From the NCBI GenBank assembly GCA_963759115.1, contig CAVWXT010000004.1:62001-126000 (forward strand): a stretch of DNA of 64,000 bases, in the 5' to 3' direction. This DNA is from CAVWXT01 sp963759115. Lineage in GTDB: Bacteria; Planctomycetota; Planctomycetia; Pirellulales; Thermoguttaceae. Made by a program: the position numbers and the translations under genes. Position 1 is the stretch's first letter, and every line of letters begins with the position of its first letter. The notes under the pieces were generated by a model, which made no database searches, was not told where the DNA came from, and worked only from the letters and a program-made list of their open reading frames with translations. Shown here one piece after another: positions 27,234 through 37,060 of this stretch.

Positions 27234-28687
27234 ATGCAAAGCGCGCCGTCATATCAGCACGACGAGAGCATGCAGCCGGGGACTGAGTTGAGGCATCTTG
27301 GTCCGGCGCACATCGAGCGATTCCACCAAGCTGTCCTCGATATTCTTGAGCGGACGGGGGTGATGGTGGCGCACGAGGGCGCGCTGGAGCTTCTGAAGGC
27401 TGGCGGAGCGCGCGCCGACGGCCAGCGGGTTCGCATTCCCGCCCGCATGATTGAGGCGGCGCTAGCCTCGGCCCCCAAGATGATCGAGATCTATGACCGT
27501 CTGGAACGCGTGGCGATGCGTCTTGGGGGGCGGAACTGCTACTTCGGCACGGGTTCGGACTTGCCGTCCACCATCGATCCTGCCACGGGTGAGCATCGGC
27601 GAAGCGGCAAGCAAGACGTGGCCCGCATTGCGCGGCTGTGCGACGGCCTGGAGAACATCGATTTCTGCATGTCGATGGCAATCGCCTCGGACGCAAGCAC
27701 GGTGACAAGCTTCGTCCACCAGTTCGACGCGATGGTGCGCAACAGCGCCAAGCCGCTGATCTTCACCGCCGCCAACGCGGCAGACATGCGCGATATCTTC
27801 GACCTGGGCTCCGCCGTGGCGGGCAGCGCCGAGGAATTGACCGCCCGGCCGCGTTACGTGCTCTATGACGAGCCGATCAGTGCCCTTTACCATTCCACCG
27901 ATGGCGTGGAGAAGCTGATTTTCGCAGCCCAGCACAATATCCCCGTGATCTACATCGCAAGTCCCATGACCGGGGCGTCGGCGCCGGTCAGCTTGGCCGG
28001 TTGCGTGGCCCAGGCCAGCGCGGAGTCGCTTTCCGGCCTGGTGATTCATCAGCTTGCCCGCAGCGGCGCGCCGTTTATCTACGGCGCGGATGCTACCATT
28101 ATGGACATGCGCTCGATGATTTTCGCGTACGGCGCCCGGAGCTGCAAATCATGGACGTGGCCTTTGCCGACCTGGCGCATTACTATGGGCTGCCGCTGTT
28201 CTGCATCGCCGGCGCAACGGATTCGAAAACGGTCGATGCCCAAGCCGGGGCGGAAATGGCCTTCTCGCTGTTGATCTCCGCGCTGAACGGCTGCAATATC
28301 ATTCACGACGTCGGTTACCTGGAAAGCGGTTTGTGCTGTTCCAACGAAAGCGTTGTCTTGGCGGACGAGCTCATCGGTTACGTGAAGCGGGTCCTGTCGA
28401 CCTACCGGCTCACGCCCGACGACTTGGCGCTGGATGTCATCGATCAGGTCGGTCCGCGCGGGAACTTCCTGGAGCACGAGCACACCTTGGCCCGCTACCG
28501 CGAGGCCGCCTGGCGGCCCAGGGTGTTCAATCGCCAGTCGTACGAAGCTTGGAAAGCAGCGGGAGCCGAGCCGGTGACCACGGCGCTTCGGCAAAGGGCA
28601 ATAAACGTACTCACTGGCCTCCGCGCGTCGACTCTGTCCTCGCAGCAGTTGGCGGCCATGGACAGCATCCTCGCCAGAAGAGGATAG
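27234..28687 (+). CDS. MttB-superfamily (trimethylamine methyltransferase-like, non-pyrrolysine) protein, one frameshift
   Basis: ATG 27234 (MQSAPSYQHDESMQPGTELR) opens an MttB-type TIM-barrel protein. Segments ILERTGVMVAHEGALELLKA, DLPSTIDPATGEHRRSGKQD and MTGASAPVSLAGCVAQASAE fit the family. One C appears to be missing near 28135; after it the sequence resumes PELQIMDVAFADLAHYYGLP, ESGLCCSNESVVLADELIGY and ends at 28687 (about 484 residues). No in-frame amber codon is needed, so this is a non-pyrrolysine member; characterised ones demethylate glycine betaine, carnitine or related quaternary amines and pass the methyl group to a corrinoid protein. No corrinoid protein is in the window. A TauE/SafE permease gene follows 20 bases downstream. 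Confidence 0.87.
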
Positions 28688-28707
28688 CGGATGCCGCGGC
28701 GCTGAAC

Positions 28708-29562
28708 ATGATCATCCTGCTGAAATCGGTCCTGGGTGTCTTCGCCGCGCTGTACATCCTCTGTTTCTCCCTCGACTTCGTCAAGAACAAACACACGCTT
28801 TCCAAGGCATCCTGGCCGGTCCTGGCCGGCACGGGGTTCATCAGCAATTTTTTCGACACCCTGGGAATCGGCAGTTTCGCCCAGCAGACGGCCATCTTCA
28901 AGTTTTTCAAGCTGGTCGACGACCGGATCATGCCTGGTACGCTCAATGTGGGCGACACCCTCCCCGTGATTTGCCAGGCGTTCATCTTCATGATCGCCGT
29001 CGAGGTCGCGCCTCTGACGCTGTCCTGTATGGCTATTGCCGCGTTCATGGGCGCCGCCCTGGGGGCCGGGGTGGTGGCCAAGATGCCGCGCCGTAGGATC
29101 CAACTCGGCCTCGGCCTGGCCATGCTGGCCATCGCCGTGGCCATGCTGGCCGGCCTGCTCAATTGGTTTCCCGCAGGCGGAGACGCCATGAGCCTGACGG
29201 GCTGGAAGCTCATCCTGGCCAGCGCCGTGAGCTTCGGCCTGGGCGCGATCCACACCATCGGCGTCGGGTTCTATGCGCCCTGCATGGCCCTGCTCTACGC
29301 CCTGGGCATGAGCCCCAAGGCCACCTTCCCCATCATGGCGACCTCGACGGCCATGCTCATCTCGGCCGCGAGTCTGCGGTTCATCATGGAAAAGGCCCAC
29401 GACCGCAAGGCGTCCCTGGCCCTGGCCCTCTTTGGCATCTTGGGAGTGCTGCTGGCGGCTTACGTCGTGGTCTCCCTGCCCTTGACCGTCCTCAAATGGG
29501 TGGTGCTAGTGGTGATCCTCTACACGGCCGCGATCATGCTGCGGTCGGCAGCTCAGAAATAG
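28708..29562 (+). CDS. TauE/SafE family permease
   Basis: ATG 28708 (MIILLKSVLGVFAALYILCF) gives a 284-residue membrane protein with about eight hydrophobic segments. The segment GTGFISNFFDTLGIGSFAQQ in the first half and LGAIHTIGVGFYAPCMALLY in the second half represent the duplicated TauE/SafE repeat. Members export or import sulfite, sulfoacetate or other organic anions. It lies 20 bases after the MttB-like gene and probably shares its transcript, so it may move the methylated substrate or its sulfur-containing product; this is inference. Confidence 0.87.
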   Translation: MIILLKSVLGVFAALYILCFSLDFVKNKHTLSKASWPVLAGTGFISNFFDTLGIGSFAQQTAIFKFFKLVDDRIMPGTLNVGDTLPVICQAFIFMIAVEVAPLTLSCMAIAAFMGAALGAGVVAKMPRRRIQLGLGLAMLAIAVAMLAGLLNWFPAGGDAMSLTGWKLILASAVSFGLGAIHTIGVGFYAPCMALLYALGMSPKATFPIMATSTAMLISAASLRFIMEKAHDRKASLALALFGILGVLLAAYVVVSLPLTVLKWVVLVVILYTAAIMLRSAAQK

Positions 29563-29674
29563 GGCTTGCAGGCAGTGGGGGAGAACAAGGGGTCGGGAGT
29601 CTTTGTTCTTGACAAGGACAGAGTAATCGGTCCATGCGTTGCCTCTTTGCTCCTTGGAAAGGGCCGTATGACGG

Positions 29675-30065
29675 CTATATTTTGAACTCCGTGAGCCCCG
29701 GCATCGGCACCGGATACCATCCCTTTTCGTCCGGCTTCACCGGTGCTTCCATGTCAAGACGCACATCCTCAACCTTCGGGGCAAAGAAAAAGTTGGAGTT
29801 TGCAACCTGCCCCCAAGTCAGTTCCGTGCCGCTATAGCAAGTCAACTGGCCCATCACGGCCACAAGCGTGCTGCGAGCCATGTAGTCGCCGCAGTTGACC
29901 GGGTTGCCTGAGCGGATCGCCTTGAACAGGGCCACGTGTTCCAACTCGTGCGGATCGCCAATCGGGCCTTGATAGCTTCATTGGTTTTCTCCCACGATCC
30001 GATAACGGAAGTTTGGAATCAAGTAACAGCGTCCCTTGCTGCCGAAGTAAGCGGCTGGGTGACAC
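29675..30065 (-). pseudogene. Gfo/Idh/MocA oxidoreductase, C-terminal remnant
   Basis: The minus strand reads YFGSKGRCYLIPNFRYRIVG, then GENQ, a TGA where Trp is expected, SYQGPIGDPHELEHVALFKA, IRSGNPVNCGDYMARSTLVA and ends MPGLTEFKI at 29675. This is the C-terminal third of a planctomycete Gfo/Idh protein. The N-terminal two thirds are missing and are replaced at about 30066 by REP and RAYT sequence, so the truncation is real. Confidence 0.72.
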
Positions 30066-30071
30066 TGTGAA

Positions 30072-30096
30072 GGGGTGCTGCTGGCTCTGCCAGTGC
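30072..30096 (+). repeat. REP-like sequence next to a RAYT remnant
   Basis: gggtgctgctggctctgcca followed by gtgcc resembles the 29-base REP at 11651-11679 (gtgccactgctggcttgtcc). Confidence 0.6.
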
Positions 30097-30111
30097 CTGT
30101 TCGGGCTATTC

Positions 30112-30279
30112 TCAGACGATGGCTCCTGGGGGTAGGCCGCGAATCATCGGCAGATGCGGAGACTGCCGTCGTGCCGGGACATCGAGGTAGTATCGAGCCG
30201 ACAACCATTTCCAGTCCCTGGCACGCCGACAATGCCCTCGGCTGATTGGGTTGTTGTGGATGTCCTTCGCACGACTGTC
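30112..30279 (-). pseudogene. RAYT transposase, C-terminal remnant
   Basis: The minus strand reads DIHNNPISRGHCRRARDWKW, then LSARYYLDVPARRQSPHLPM and IRGLPPGAIV before a stop at 30112. The IHNNP and RDWKWLSARYY segments are the C-terminal hallmark of RAYT (Y1) transposases, also seen in 11693-11959. The catalytic part is absent. A REP-like sequence adjoins it at 30072-30096. Confidence 0.75.
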
Positions 30280-30425
30280 TCAAGAAGAAGAGCAGAAAAG
30301 TGGGTCAAGCAGAAATAGGGAGCAGGAATGATTGCGGCGACCCTCATTTCGGCGTAAGATGATGGCCGCAGGCTGGCTCCCCTTTGTCCCTCCCCTTCCG
30401 TTTCTTCGATTGCGGATGTTCGCCC

Positions 30426-31760
30426 ATGTATCCAACTACATCATTGACAGCGGCGGGTGTGCTTCTACTCGTGATTTGCAGCGCGGCATCGGCCGCGGAG
30501 CGCCCGCCGAATCAGGCGCCCGAAGGTTTCACCAGTCTTTTCAAGGGCAAGGACTTGAGCGGCTGGCGCGGCCGTCAGCGGGACTATAGCCCGTACGAAG
30601 AGGCCAAGCTCTCCCAAGAGCAAATGGCCGCCAAGCAGCAGGCCTGGAACGCCGACATGGCCAAGCACTGGCGCGTAGATCAGGACAAGGGTGAGATCGT
30701 CTCCGACGGCCACGGCGTCTACCTCACCACCGCAAAGGATTACGGCGACTTCGAGTTCTACGTCGATTGGCTAATGGTCAGCCACAACGGCGACTCGGGA
30801 GTCTATCTCCGCAGCTATCCCCAGGTGCAGATCTGGGATCCGGACAACCCCGAGGTGGCCAGTCTCGGTGCGCCGAAAGGCTCGGGCGCGCTTTGGAATA
30901 ACAACGATGACAACCCTGGCAAGTGGCCGCTTGTGAAATCCGACAATCCTGTCGGCAAGTGGAATACATTCCGGATTAAGATGATCGGCTCGCGAGTGTG
31001 GGTCTGGTTCAACGGCATGCTGACCGTCGATGGCCAGATTCTCGACAATTATTTTGATCGCTCCAAGCCCGTGCTGCCGCGCGGCCCTATCGAGTTGCAG
31101 ACCCACGGCTCGGAGATTCGTTTCCGCAACGTCTGCATCCGCGAGATCCCGGTAACCGAGGCCAACGCTACCCTCGACAAGCTTAATGACGACGGCTTCA
31201 AGAGCATCTTCAACGGCAAGGATTTCGACGGTTGGGGCGGACCGGTGGACAACTACGAGGTACGCGATGGCGCCATCCTGTGCAAGCCCAACAAGGGCGG
31301 CACCATCCATACGAAGGAGGAATACGGCGATTTCGAGGCCAAGTTGGAGTTCAAGCTCCCGCCCGCCGGCAATAATGGGCTCGCCATCCGCTATCCCGGC
31401 AACGGCGACACCGCCTACGTCGGCATGTGCGAGCTTCAGATTCTCGATGACAGCGCGACGCGGTACAGGACCCTCGATCCGCGCCAGTATTGCTGCTCGA
31501 TCTACGGCGTGGTTCCGGCCCACCGCGGCTATCTGCGGCCGGTGGGGGAATGGAATGTCGCGCACGTGATGGTAAAGGGATCAACCATCAAGGTCGAGCT
31601 CAACGGCTCGGTCGTGGTCAACGCCGACGTCAGCAAAGTACACGAGTTCATGGCCAACCACGAGCATCCGGGCCTCCTGCGGACCAGCGGCTCATTCGGC
31701 TTCGCCGGTCACAACGACCCGGTCGAGTTCCGCAACATCCGCCTCAAGAAGCTCGACTAA
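30426..31760 (+). CDS. Secreted protein with two DUF1080 (3-keto-disaccharide hydrolase-like) domains
   Basis: ATG 30426 (MYPTTSLTAAGVLLLVICSA) gives a signal peptide ending near ASAAERPP and a 444-residue product. Two DUF1080 domains follow: one from GFTSLFKGKDLSGWRGRQRD to FRNVCIREIP (about 35-240), one from GFKSIFNGKDFDGWGGPVDN to FRNIRLKKLD (about 255-444). Each is a jelly-roll-like fold resembling laminin-type lectins. Some DUF1080 proteins hydrolyse 3-keto-glycosides made by Gfo/Idh oxidoreductases, which agrees with the several Gfo/Idh genes around it. The frame is intact. Enzymatic activity is inferred from the family. Confidence 0.87.
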   Translation: MYPTTSLTAAGVLLLVICSAASAAERPPNQAPEGFTSLFKGKDLSGWRGRQRDYSPYEEAKLSQEQMAAKQQAWNADMAKHWRVDQDKGEIVSDGHGVYLTTAKDYGDFEFYVDWLMVSHNGDSGVYLRSYPQVQIWDPDNPEVASLGAPKGSGALWNNNDDNPGKWPLVKSDNPVGKWNTFRIKMIGSRVWVWFNGMLTVDGQILDNYFDRSKPVLPRGPIELQTHGSEIRFRNVCIREIPVTEANATLDKLNDDGFKSIFNGKDFDGWGGPVDNYEVRDGAILCKPNKGGTIHTKEEYGDFEAKLEFKLPPAGNNGLAIRYPGNGDTAYVGMCELQILDDSATRYRTLDPRQYCCSIYGVVPAHRGYLRPVGEWNVAHVMVKGSTIKVELNGSVVVNADVSKVHEFMANHEHPGLLRTSGSFGFAGHNDPVEFRNIRLKKLD

Positions 31761-32097
31761 TCCAGCTTCTCCCACGGCGGAAGGCTGGGGAACGGAGCGT
31801 GCGGCTCGGTCTGATACTGGTATTCGTTTCGCGGCGGCCACCAGATCTTCGACACCGGTCGTGAGGTTTGGAGTTGGAATACTACGGCGACCCGGAGGTT
31901 CCGATGCGATCTGCCGTACTTTTGCTCGTTGCTCTCCGAGGCCGTTCTTAAGCGACTTTCTGCGGACGAGGCGATCGTGACACCCGAGGTGTTCCCATGC
32001 CTGGACGAGAGACAAGTGAGTGGCCGGTGGGCGCGTTGTCAGCGGCCTGAGCGCCGTATAACATACCTTGGGCCGATCAGTTGCAAGGAGCAAGCCA
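31761..32097. other. Gap without recognisable gene
   Basis: No family match on either strand; a promoter for the following glycosidase gene is probable but could not be pinned down. Confidence 0.4.
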
Positions 32098-33639
32098 TGA
32101 AACGAGCCTGCCTAGTCTTCATTGGGACGTTGTCCATCTTTTTCGTGCGTTGCGACACCGCCGCGGCAGACGATGCGGCGAAGCCCCTCGTCATGGAAAA
32201 GTCTGGCCCGGAGCGGCAGTTACCGGAGCGACTGCTGGGCGCGTCGGCAGAAGCCCTGATCGAGCACCTCATCGACGATCCGCACAAGGTGGCCGCCCTC
32301 AAGGAAATGGATCTGGCCTTCGTGCGTTTTCCGGGGGGTTCACAAGCCAACTATTACAACTGGCGCACGGGACTCCTCGACATGCCGGTGACGCCGCGAA
32401 GCTCGCCGTACATGCGGTTCTGGGCAGAAATCGTTCCCAAAATTCGTACCGCTTTCCCGCAGGGGGTCAAGATCGCGGAATACACGAAGTTCGCCAAGGA
32501 GGTTGGCGCCGAAGTCGTGCTGGTTCCCAACCTGGAGACATCGAGCATTGCCGAACAGGTCGAGTGGTTCCGCCAGATGAAAGCCGAGGGGATCGTGCCC
32601 CGTTACATCGAGCTGGGCAACGAGTTCTGGGTGGCGATGGGTTTTGACCCGGACGTGCTGGAACGCTGGCCGGACGAGCCGGCCTCGTTGCGGATTATGA
32701 AGCAGTATTGCGATGCCCTGCGGCCCTATTTCCCGCCGGGCGCCCGCGTGGCGGTGCAGAGCGCGGCCAGTGCCTTCTGGCTTCATGGCAATCCGACCCG
32801 TCCCGGCGGGCGGCGTCATGCAGCAATGGGATGTCGACCTGAAGCCAGCCGACTGGTTTGACGCCGTAACGATTCATCCCTACCCGCGCATGGACATGAT
32901 TATGGGAGAGCGTGGGGCAGCCCAAGGTTGGCATCGCCCGGAGGAGGCGATGAAGTTGTTCCGAGCCCTCCTGGCCCACTGCGATCAGGGCACCGACCGC
33001 GTCATCGAGGACGTTCGGCAGCGATTGCCGGACAAGGACATTTGGGTCACCGAATGGAACACCCGAGGAACGGACTACCAAGGCACTGACGAACCGACGC
33101 CTGCGATGTACGTCCAGATCGTCTCCCGCATGTCGTTCGCGTTGCTGCGTCACCGCGAGGTCACCATGTCGTTGTTCTTCACGCTGAACTTCTTGCGGCA
33201 CGGCCCGGCAGGCGGAACCTTCCAATCCGACGGACAGGGCGGCTACCGGCCGATGCCCCACGTACTCGCCCTCCGCTGGTTCCACGAGGCGGCCAACGCC
33301 GGAGCGACCTACCAGCGGTTCCTCGAATCGGGGGCTCGCCGGATACCGGGTGGCGGTGCGTTGGCCGAGAGTTACTCCGAGGTGGAGGCGGCCCTGTTCC
33401 GCAAATCGAAAGCGGTGACACTCATCCTTCAGAACTGCTCGGCCGAACGCCGGGTTTTTCGGTTGCCGAAGTCGGTTCCTGAGAAGGCCCCGTCGAGGAT
33501 TGAGACCTTGGCTACGCCCGATCTGACGACGACCTCGGCGAAGATAACGCCCACGGGCCAATCCGTGGAGACAGGCGGCGAGGTCCACATCCCGGCCTAC
33601 TCGGTCACGAGGATCATCTGGAAATCAAGTGCAGAGTAG
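32098..33639 (+). CDS. Secreted clan-A glycosidase-like protein, one frameshift
   Basis: ATG 32098 (MKRACLVFIGTLSIFFVRCD) follows aaggagcaagcc and encodes a signal peptide. The sequence MDLAFVRFPGGSQANYYNWR, then YIELGNEFWVAMGF (acid/base Glu in NE) and, after a frame change near 32805, DWFDAVTIHPYPRM and DIWVTEWNTRGTDY (nucleophile Glu in TEWN) fits a (beta/alpha)8 glycosidase of clan GH-A, closest in look to GH39/GH51/GH79 proteins. A C-terminal beta domain ends IPAYSVTRIIWKSSAE. About 513 residues. Substrate is not determined from sequence; arabinose- or xylose-containing glycans are plausible given the GH127 gene nearby. Confidence 0.8.
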
Positions 33640-33866
33640 TCGGGTCCTGCGGGGACGACGACGATCTACACCAAGGTCGCCATGCTCTGTCAGGCGCCAC
33701 AACGTCCCCGAGAACACGCGAAACGCTGATTGCGCGCTCGTGGCGAAGGCTGAACTGAGGGTGTTCGCCGAAATTGCAGCAACTCGTTCTGACCCCTGAT
33801 GTCCCCCGGCTTGACGGCACGATAAAATGGGACGTTCGTTCTCGCCCCCCCAAGGACCTGCACACC

Positions 33867-34235
33867 GTGCAATACACCTATCTCGGCCGTACCGGCGTCA
33901 AAGTCTCCCGCCTTTGCTTGGGCTGCATGAGCTATGGCGACCCCAAGTGGCGGCCATGGGTTCTGGACGAGCAGGCGGCCATGCCCTTCTTCCGCAAGGC
34001 CGTCGAGGCCGGGATCAACTTCTTCGACACGGCCGACGTGTACTCCCAGGGTGTCAGCGAGGAGGTCACCGCCTGGCTCTTGGCCCAGCCTGCGGTTACC
34101 GCACCCATCATCGGCGCGACGAAGATCGAGCATTTGGAGGCGGCGCTGGCGGCGGTCGATCTGAAGTTGGGCAATGAGGAGATCCAGCAGCTCGAAATAC
34201 CCTATCAGCCGCATGCCGTGCGAGGATTTGGCTGA
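33867..34235 (+). pseudogene. Aldo/keto reductase with large internal deletion
   Basis: From GTG 33867 the frame reads VQYTYLGRTGVKVSRLCLGC, MSYGDPKWRPWVLDEQAAMP, FFRKAVEAGINFFDTADVYS, QGVSEEVT and then directly AWLLAQPAVTAPIIGATKIE, HLEAALAAVDLKLGNEEIQQ and a normal C-terminus. About 170 residues, including the catalytic Lys and His strands, are missing between EEVT and AWLL, although the frame is kept. The first catalytic Asp (FDTAD) and Tyr are present. The remaining piece cannot form the barrel, so it is a deletion pseudogene. Confidence 0.8.
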
Positions 34236-34821
34236 AAGGTAGGCCAGTGCTGGGCACATGGCAGCAGATTTTCCATCTGGAGTGCGACGTTCGGCCACGA
34301 CAACGCACCGCGCTGGTGACGGTGATGGGCGAGTAGCAACCGGCCGCCGAAAAGGCTACGTCAGATCGGCGCGGTTGCCTCGGGCAGCCCGGCTTCACAC
34401 GATGCGGACCTCGTCCACGCACCCGTTCACCGCTTCTCAGGGGAGAGGCGGTATGGGAATCTGGCAGATCGTATTGGCGAGAGTCATAGGCGGCATACTT
34501 CTCGATCAGCCAACACAATCTATCGGCCTTCATGCCACCCAGGCTTGGCTGTAGCACCTCGGCGAAGTCCGCCAAGTCCTCAATGATCCCGCGGCGATTT
34601 GGCAATTCGTGCGACGGGTCGACCGGGAAAGGACACACTCGCTGCCACACGTCGGCCAATCGCTCGTCTCTTGCCTTACCAAGCAGAGACTCGATCTTGG
34701 CACGATAGGCACTCCAGGGGGCAGTCCTCCCGGTGGCGCCGTCCTTGATTGCCCTGGCGTTGCTAGCCCTCGCCACCCTGCCGAGTTTCGGCGCGACAGC
34801 GGTCTTGTTGGCGTGGTTCAT
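34108..34821 (-). CDS. Hypothetical protein, doubtful beyond its N-terminal half
   Basis: ATG 34821 (MNHANKTAVAPKLGRVARAS) follows a gggggatg-type ribosome site. The first 135 residues look protein-like (ESLLGKARDERLADVWQRVC, IIEDLADFAEVLQPSLGGMK), with no family I recognise. After residue about 140 composition becomes Arg/Ser-rich and the frame runs into the aldo/keto reductase remnant, so the true C-terminus is probably earlier and a frameshift is likely. Confidence 0.35.
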   Translation of the reverse strand: MNHANKTAVAPKLGRVARASNARAIKDGATGRTAPWSAYRAKIESLLGKARDERLADVWQRVCPFPVDPSHELPNRRGIIEDLADFAEVLQPSLGGMKADRLCWLIEKYAAYDSRQYDLPDSHTASPLRSGERVRGRGPHRVKPGCPRQPRRSDVAFSAAGCYSPITVTSAVRCRGRTSHSRWKICCHVPSTGLPFSQILARHAADRVFRAAGSPHCPTSDRPPPAPPPNARSSSRR

Positions 34822-35282
34822 CGGTCATCCCCCAAGTCCTGTAGCCTGACTTCGCACCCCAGAAAACCCCGCCCGCATTTCCCTGACGGCGAGAGTCAAT
34901 TGTGGTGAAGGTTCGAGAGGCCGATCCACAAGGGAAATCCTGTGGGCGTCCATCGCGTCCCCGTCGCGAGCCCCCCAACGGCCCAACTCCTGCCGCTCCC
35001 TGTCATTTCCGACATCCCCCAGCACCTCCCCAACACTATGGGCCGGATGATGCCTGAGGCACAATCGGGAAAAACCTGATGTGCCCCTTGGGGACTGCGC
35101 ATCTCTCGCGTCGCCGTCACGGTTTCTTGTCTTTCCAAGGCGTCAGCCAGTGACGTGGTGGTGAGTGAATTGCGGGTATGTTCACGAAGGCCCGAAACCC
35201 AGCCACCGGTCCTGCCTGTGCTCACCCGCAAGGGCGCTTCGAGATGTCGGCGAGAATTGGTGAATCATGTGAGACTCTAGGC
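34822..35282. other. Gap without recognisable gene
   Basis: Low-similarity, short frames on both strands; no convincing gene, repeat or RNA recognised. It lies between accessory debris and the protease gene. Confidence 0.4.
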
Positions 35283-36185
35283 TCAATCTCTTGCGGCGCG
35301 TGTTTTGAGAGTTGAGAGGTCGTGGCACCGATCGCCCGCAAGGCGCAGCACACTTTGAATGTCGTCTGCAGACACCGCGTAGGAGTAGTAGGAGTACTGG
35401 GATTTGATGATCCGGGTATTCATGCCGACAACCTCTCCCCGGCGATTGATCAAGGGGCCGCCGCTGAATCCAGGAAGCATGTGCGCGGTCGTTTCAACCC
35501 AGATTGCGTTGGGATCTTCGCCGAGGCCCGGTGCCTCCGCGTAGGTGGAGAATGAACGAATCTCTCCGATAAAGGTGGCCGTACCATCGGCAAACCACGA
35601 ATGGGCACTCAGGGTGCCTTTGAAAGACACCACTCGGTCTCCCGGGGCAGGCTTGCTGCCAGCGAACGTCAGAGGAGCAAATGGCCTCCCGGAACGGACG
35701 CGAAGCACAACGATGTCTCGGGAGACATTCGCGGCAGCGTACCCGAGAATGGGGGCCCGAGTGTTATCGGGGAAGCGTACGCGGGGCTGTTTACTCCTCT
35801 GGATGCTTTCAGCGAGGACAACATGGGCGTTGGTGACCACGAGGCCGCGGGCGTCCGCCACAAAGCCGCTGCCAACCGGGAATTCGCTGTCGTCTTCAAT
35901 CCTGACCACCATGCCGCCGATCTTGCTCACTAAGGCAGCCAACTCGTGATCCTGCAAATCGCTCGAGTTTATCGGGCCGATACGCGCATCCTGTTGGCAC
36001 GCGCTTGTTGGTGTTGACTGATCGAGCGATGCCCGCTCCGAAACAACGCAGAGCCAAAGCGCCGTGCATGCCGGAACGACAAGGAGACCCATGAGGAGCA
36101 GCGCGATGCGCGGCACCCTGCGCCGTCGGTTTGGCCGATGCAACGCCGCAATTGCTTTCAGCACTTCTAGCGACGAATTTTGCAT
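35283..36185 (-). CDS. Membrane-anchored trypsin-like serine protease
   Basis: The 300-residue product begins MQNSSLEVLKAIAALHRPNR and has one transmembrane segment at about 26-48 (IALLLMGLLVVPACTALWLC), so the protease domain is periplasmic. The catalytic triad is visible: His121 in VVTNAHVVL, Asp157 in SRDIVVLRV, Ser241 in PGFSGGPLINRRGEVVGMNT. The fold matches HtrA/S1C-type proteases, but no PDZ domain follows. It is a stand-alone, intact gene; a role in periplasmic protein quality control is the family-based guess. Confidence 0.85.
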   Translation of the reverse strand: MQNSSLEVLKAIAALHRPNRRRRVPRIALLLMGLLVVPACTALWLCVVSERASLDQSTPTSACQQDARIGPINSSDLQDHELAALVSKIGGMVVRIEDDSEFPVGSGFVADARGLVVTNAHVVLAESIQRSKQPRVRFPDNTRAPILGYAAANVSRDIVVLRVRSGRPFAPLTFAGSKPAPGDRVVSFKGTLSAHSWFADGTATFIGEIRSFSTYAEAPGLGEDPNAIWVETTAHMLPGFSGGPLINRRGEVVGMNTRIIKSQYSYYSYAVSADDIQSVLRLAGDRCHDLSTLKTRAARD

Positions 36186-36420
36186 AACTTGCCCCGGCGT
36201 TGGCGTGTCGCATCAGACGCCGCGCGGATGGCGAATCAGGAGTTGTCGCGTCGCGGTCGGCCGCTATCGCGGCTTGACGGATGAAATTGCGAAATGACGG
36301 TGGAGGTAGCCCGACCGGACTGCTTGCGTGGCGCTTGGCAAGCTGTACTCGACAGATCCTTCTGCGTTCTTCTGGCGATGCTGGTCCTGACGGCCACGAA
36401 GCTGGCGATGCGCAGGTCCT

Positions 36421-36450
36421 GTGGGCCGGCTGGCAACCCTGCCGGCCTAC
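36421..36450. repeat. Short palindromic repeat at the cyclophilin 3' end
   Basis: gtgggccggctggcaaccct followed by gccggcctac forms a hairpin (gtgggccggc / gccggcctac) overlapping the stop codon of the cyclophilin gene. Confidence 0.65.
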
Positions 36451-37019
36451 AGTTGGCCGCACTTGGCAATCACAATCTTTGCCGCAGGCTTCCCCGACGC
36501 GGTGCCATAACTCTCGATTTTCGTGACGACGTCCATTCCCTTCACGACCGAGCCGAAGACCACGTGCTTGCCGTCGAGATGGGGCGTTTTCACCGTGCAA
36601 ATGAAAAACTGCGACCCATTCGTATTGGGGCCGGCGTTTGCCATGCTCAAGACTCCGGGCCCGGTATGCTTGAGCGTGAAGTTCTCGTCGGCAAACTTTT
36701 CACCGTAAATCGACTTGCCGCCGCTGCCGTCGTTTCGGGTGAAATCGCCCCCCTGACACATGAATTGCGGGATGATGCGGTGAAACGTGCAGCCCTTATA
36801 GCCGTAACCTTTTTCGCCCGTGCAGAGAACGCGGAAGTTCTCCGCCGTCTTTGGCACGACATCCGAGCGCAGTTCGATCACGATCTGCCCCAACGGTTTT
36901 CCATCCGCCGTCACGTCGAAGAAGCAACGGGGAAGTTTCTTTTCGTCTGCCGCCCGTACGGTTTGGCTTGCGGCAATTGCGGCGGCCGAAGACAGAATGA
37001 AGTCTCTGCGAGTCAACAT
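36447..37019 (-). CDS. Exported cyclophilin-type peptidyl-prolyl isomerase
   Basis: ATG 37019 gives MLTRRDFILSSAAAIAASQT, a twin-arginine signal, followed by a cyclophilin domain of about 165 residues. Key residues are present: FHRIIPQFMCQGGDF (catalytic Arg, Phe, Gln), GPGVLSMANAGPNTNGSQFF and LDGKHVVFGSVVKGMDVV. The sequence with the GTGEKGYGYKG loop is close to eukaryote-type cyclophilin A rather than the shorter bacterial PpiB. It would catalyse proline isomerisation of proteins outside the cytoplasm. The frame is intact and monocistronic. Confidence 0.92.
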   Translation of the reverse strand: MLTRRDFILSSAAAIAASQTVRAADEKKLPRCFFDVTADGKPLGQIVIELRSDVVPKTAENFRVLCTGEKGYGYKGCTFHRIIPQFMCQGGDFTRNDGSGGKSIYGEKFADENFTLKHTGPGVLSMANAGPNTNGSQFFICTVKTPHLDGKHVVFGSVVKGMDVVTKIESYGTASGKPAAKIVIAKCGQL

Positions 37020-37060
37020 GATAGATCCTCCAGAAGTATTCGTTTGTTCGAAATCATCCC

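Noticed and set aside
27234..28687. Pyrrolysine-containing MttB
   Set aside because: No in-frame TAG occurs where the family places pyrrolysine; the only break is a missing base near 28135.
35283..36185. Full HtrA/DegP protease
   Set aside because: The protein ends about 60 residues after the catalytic Ser; no PDZ domain is present.
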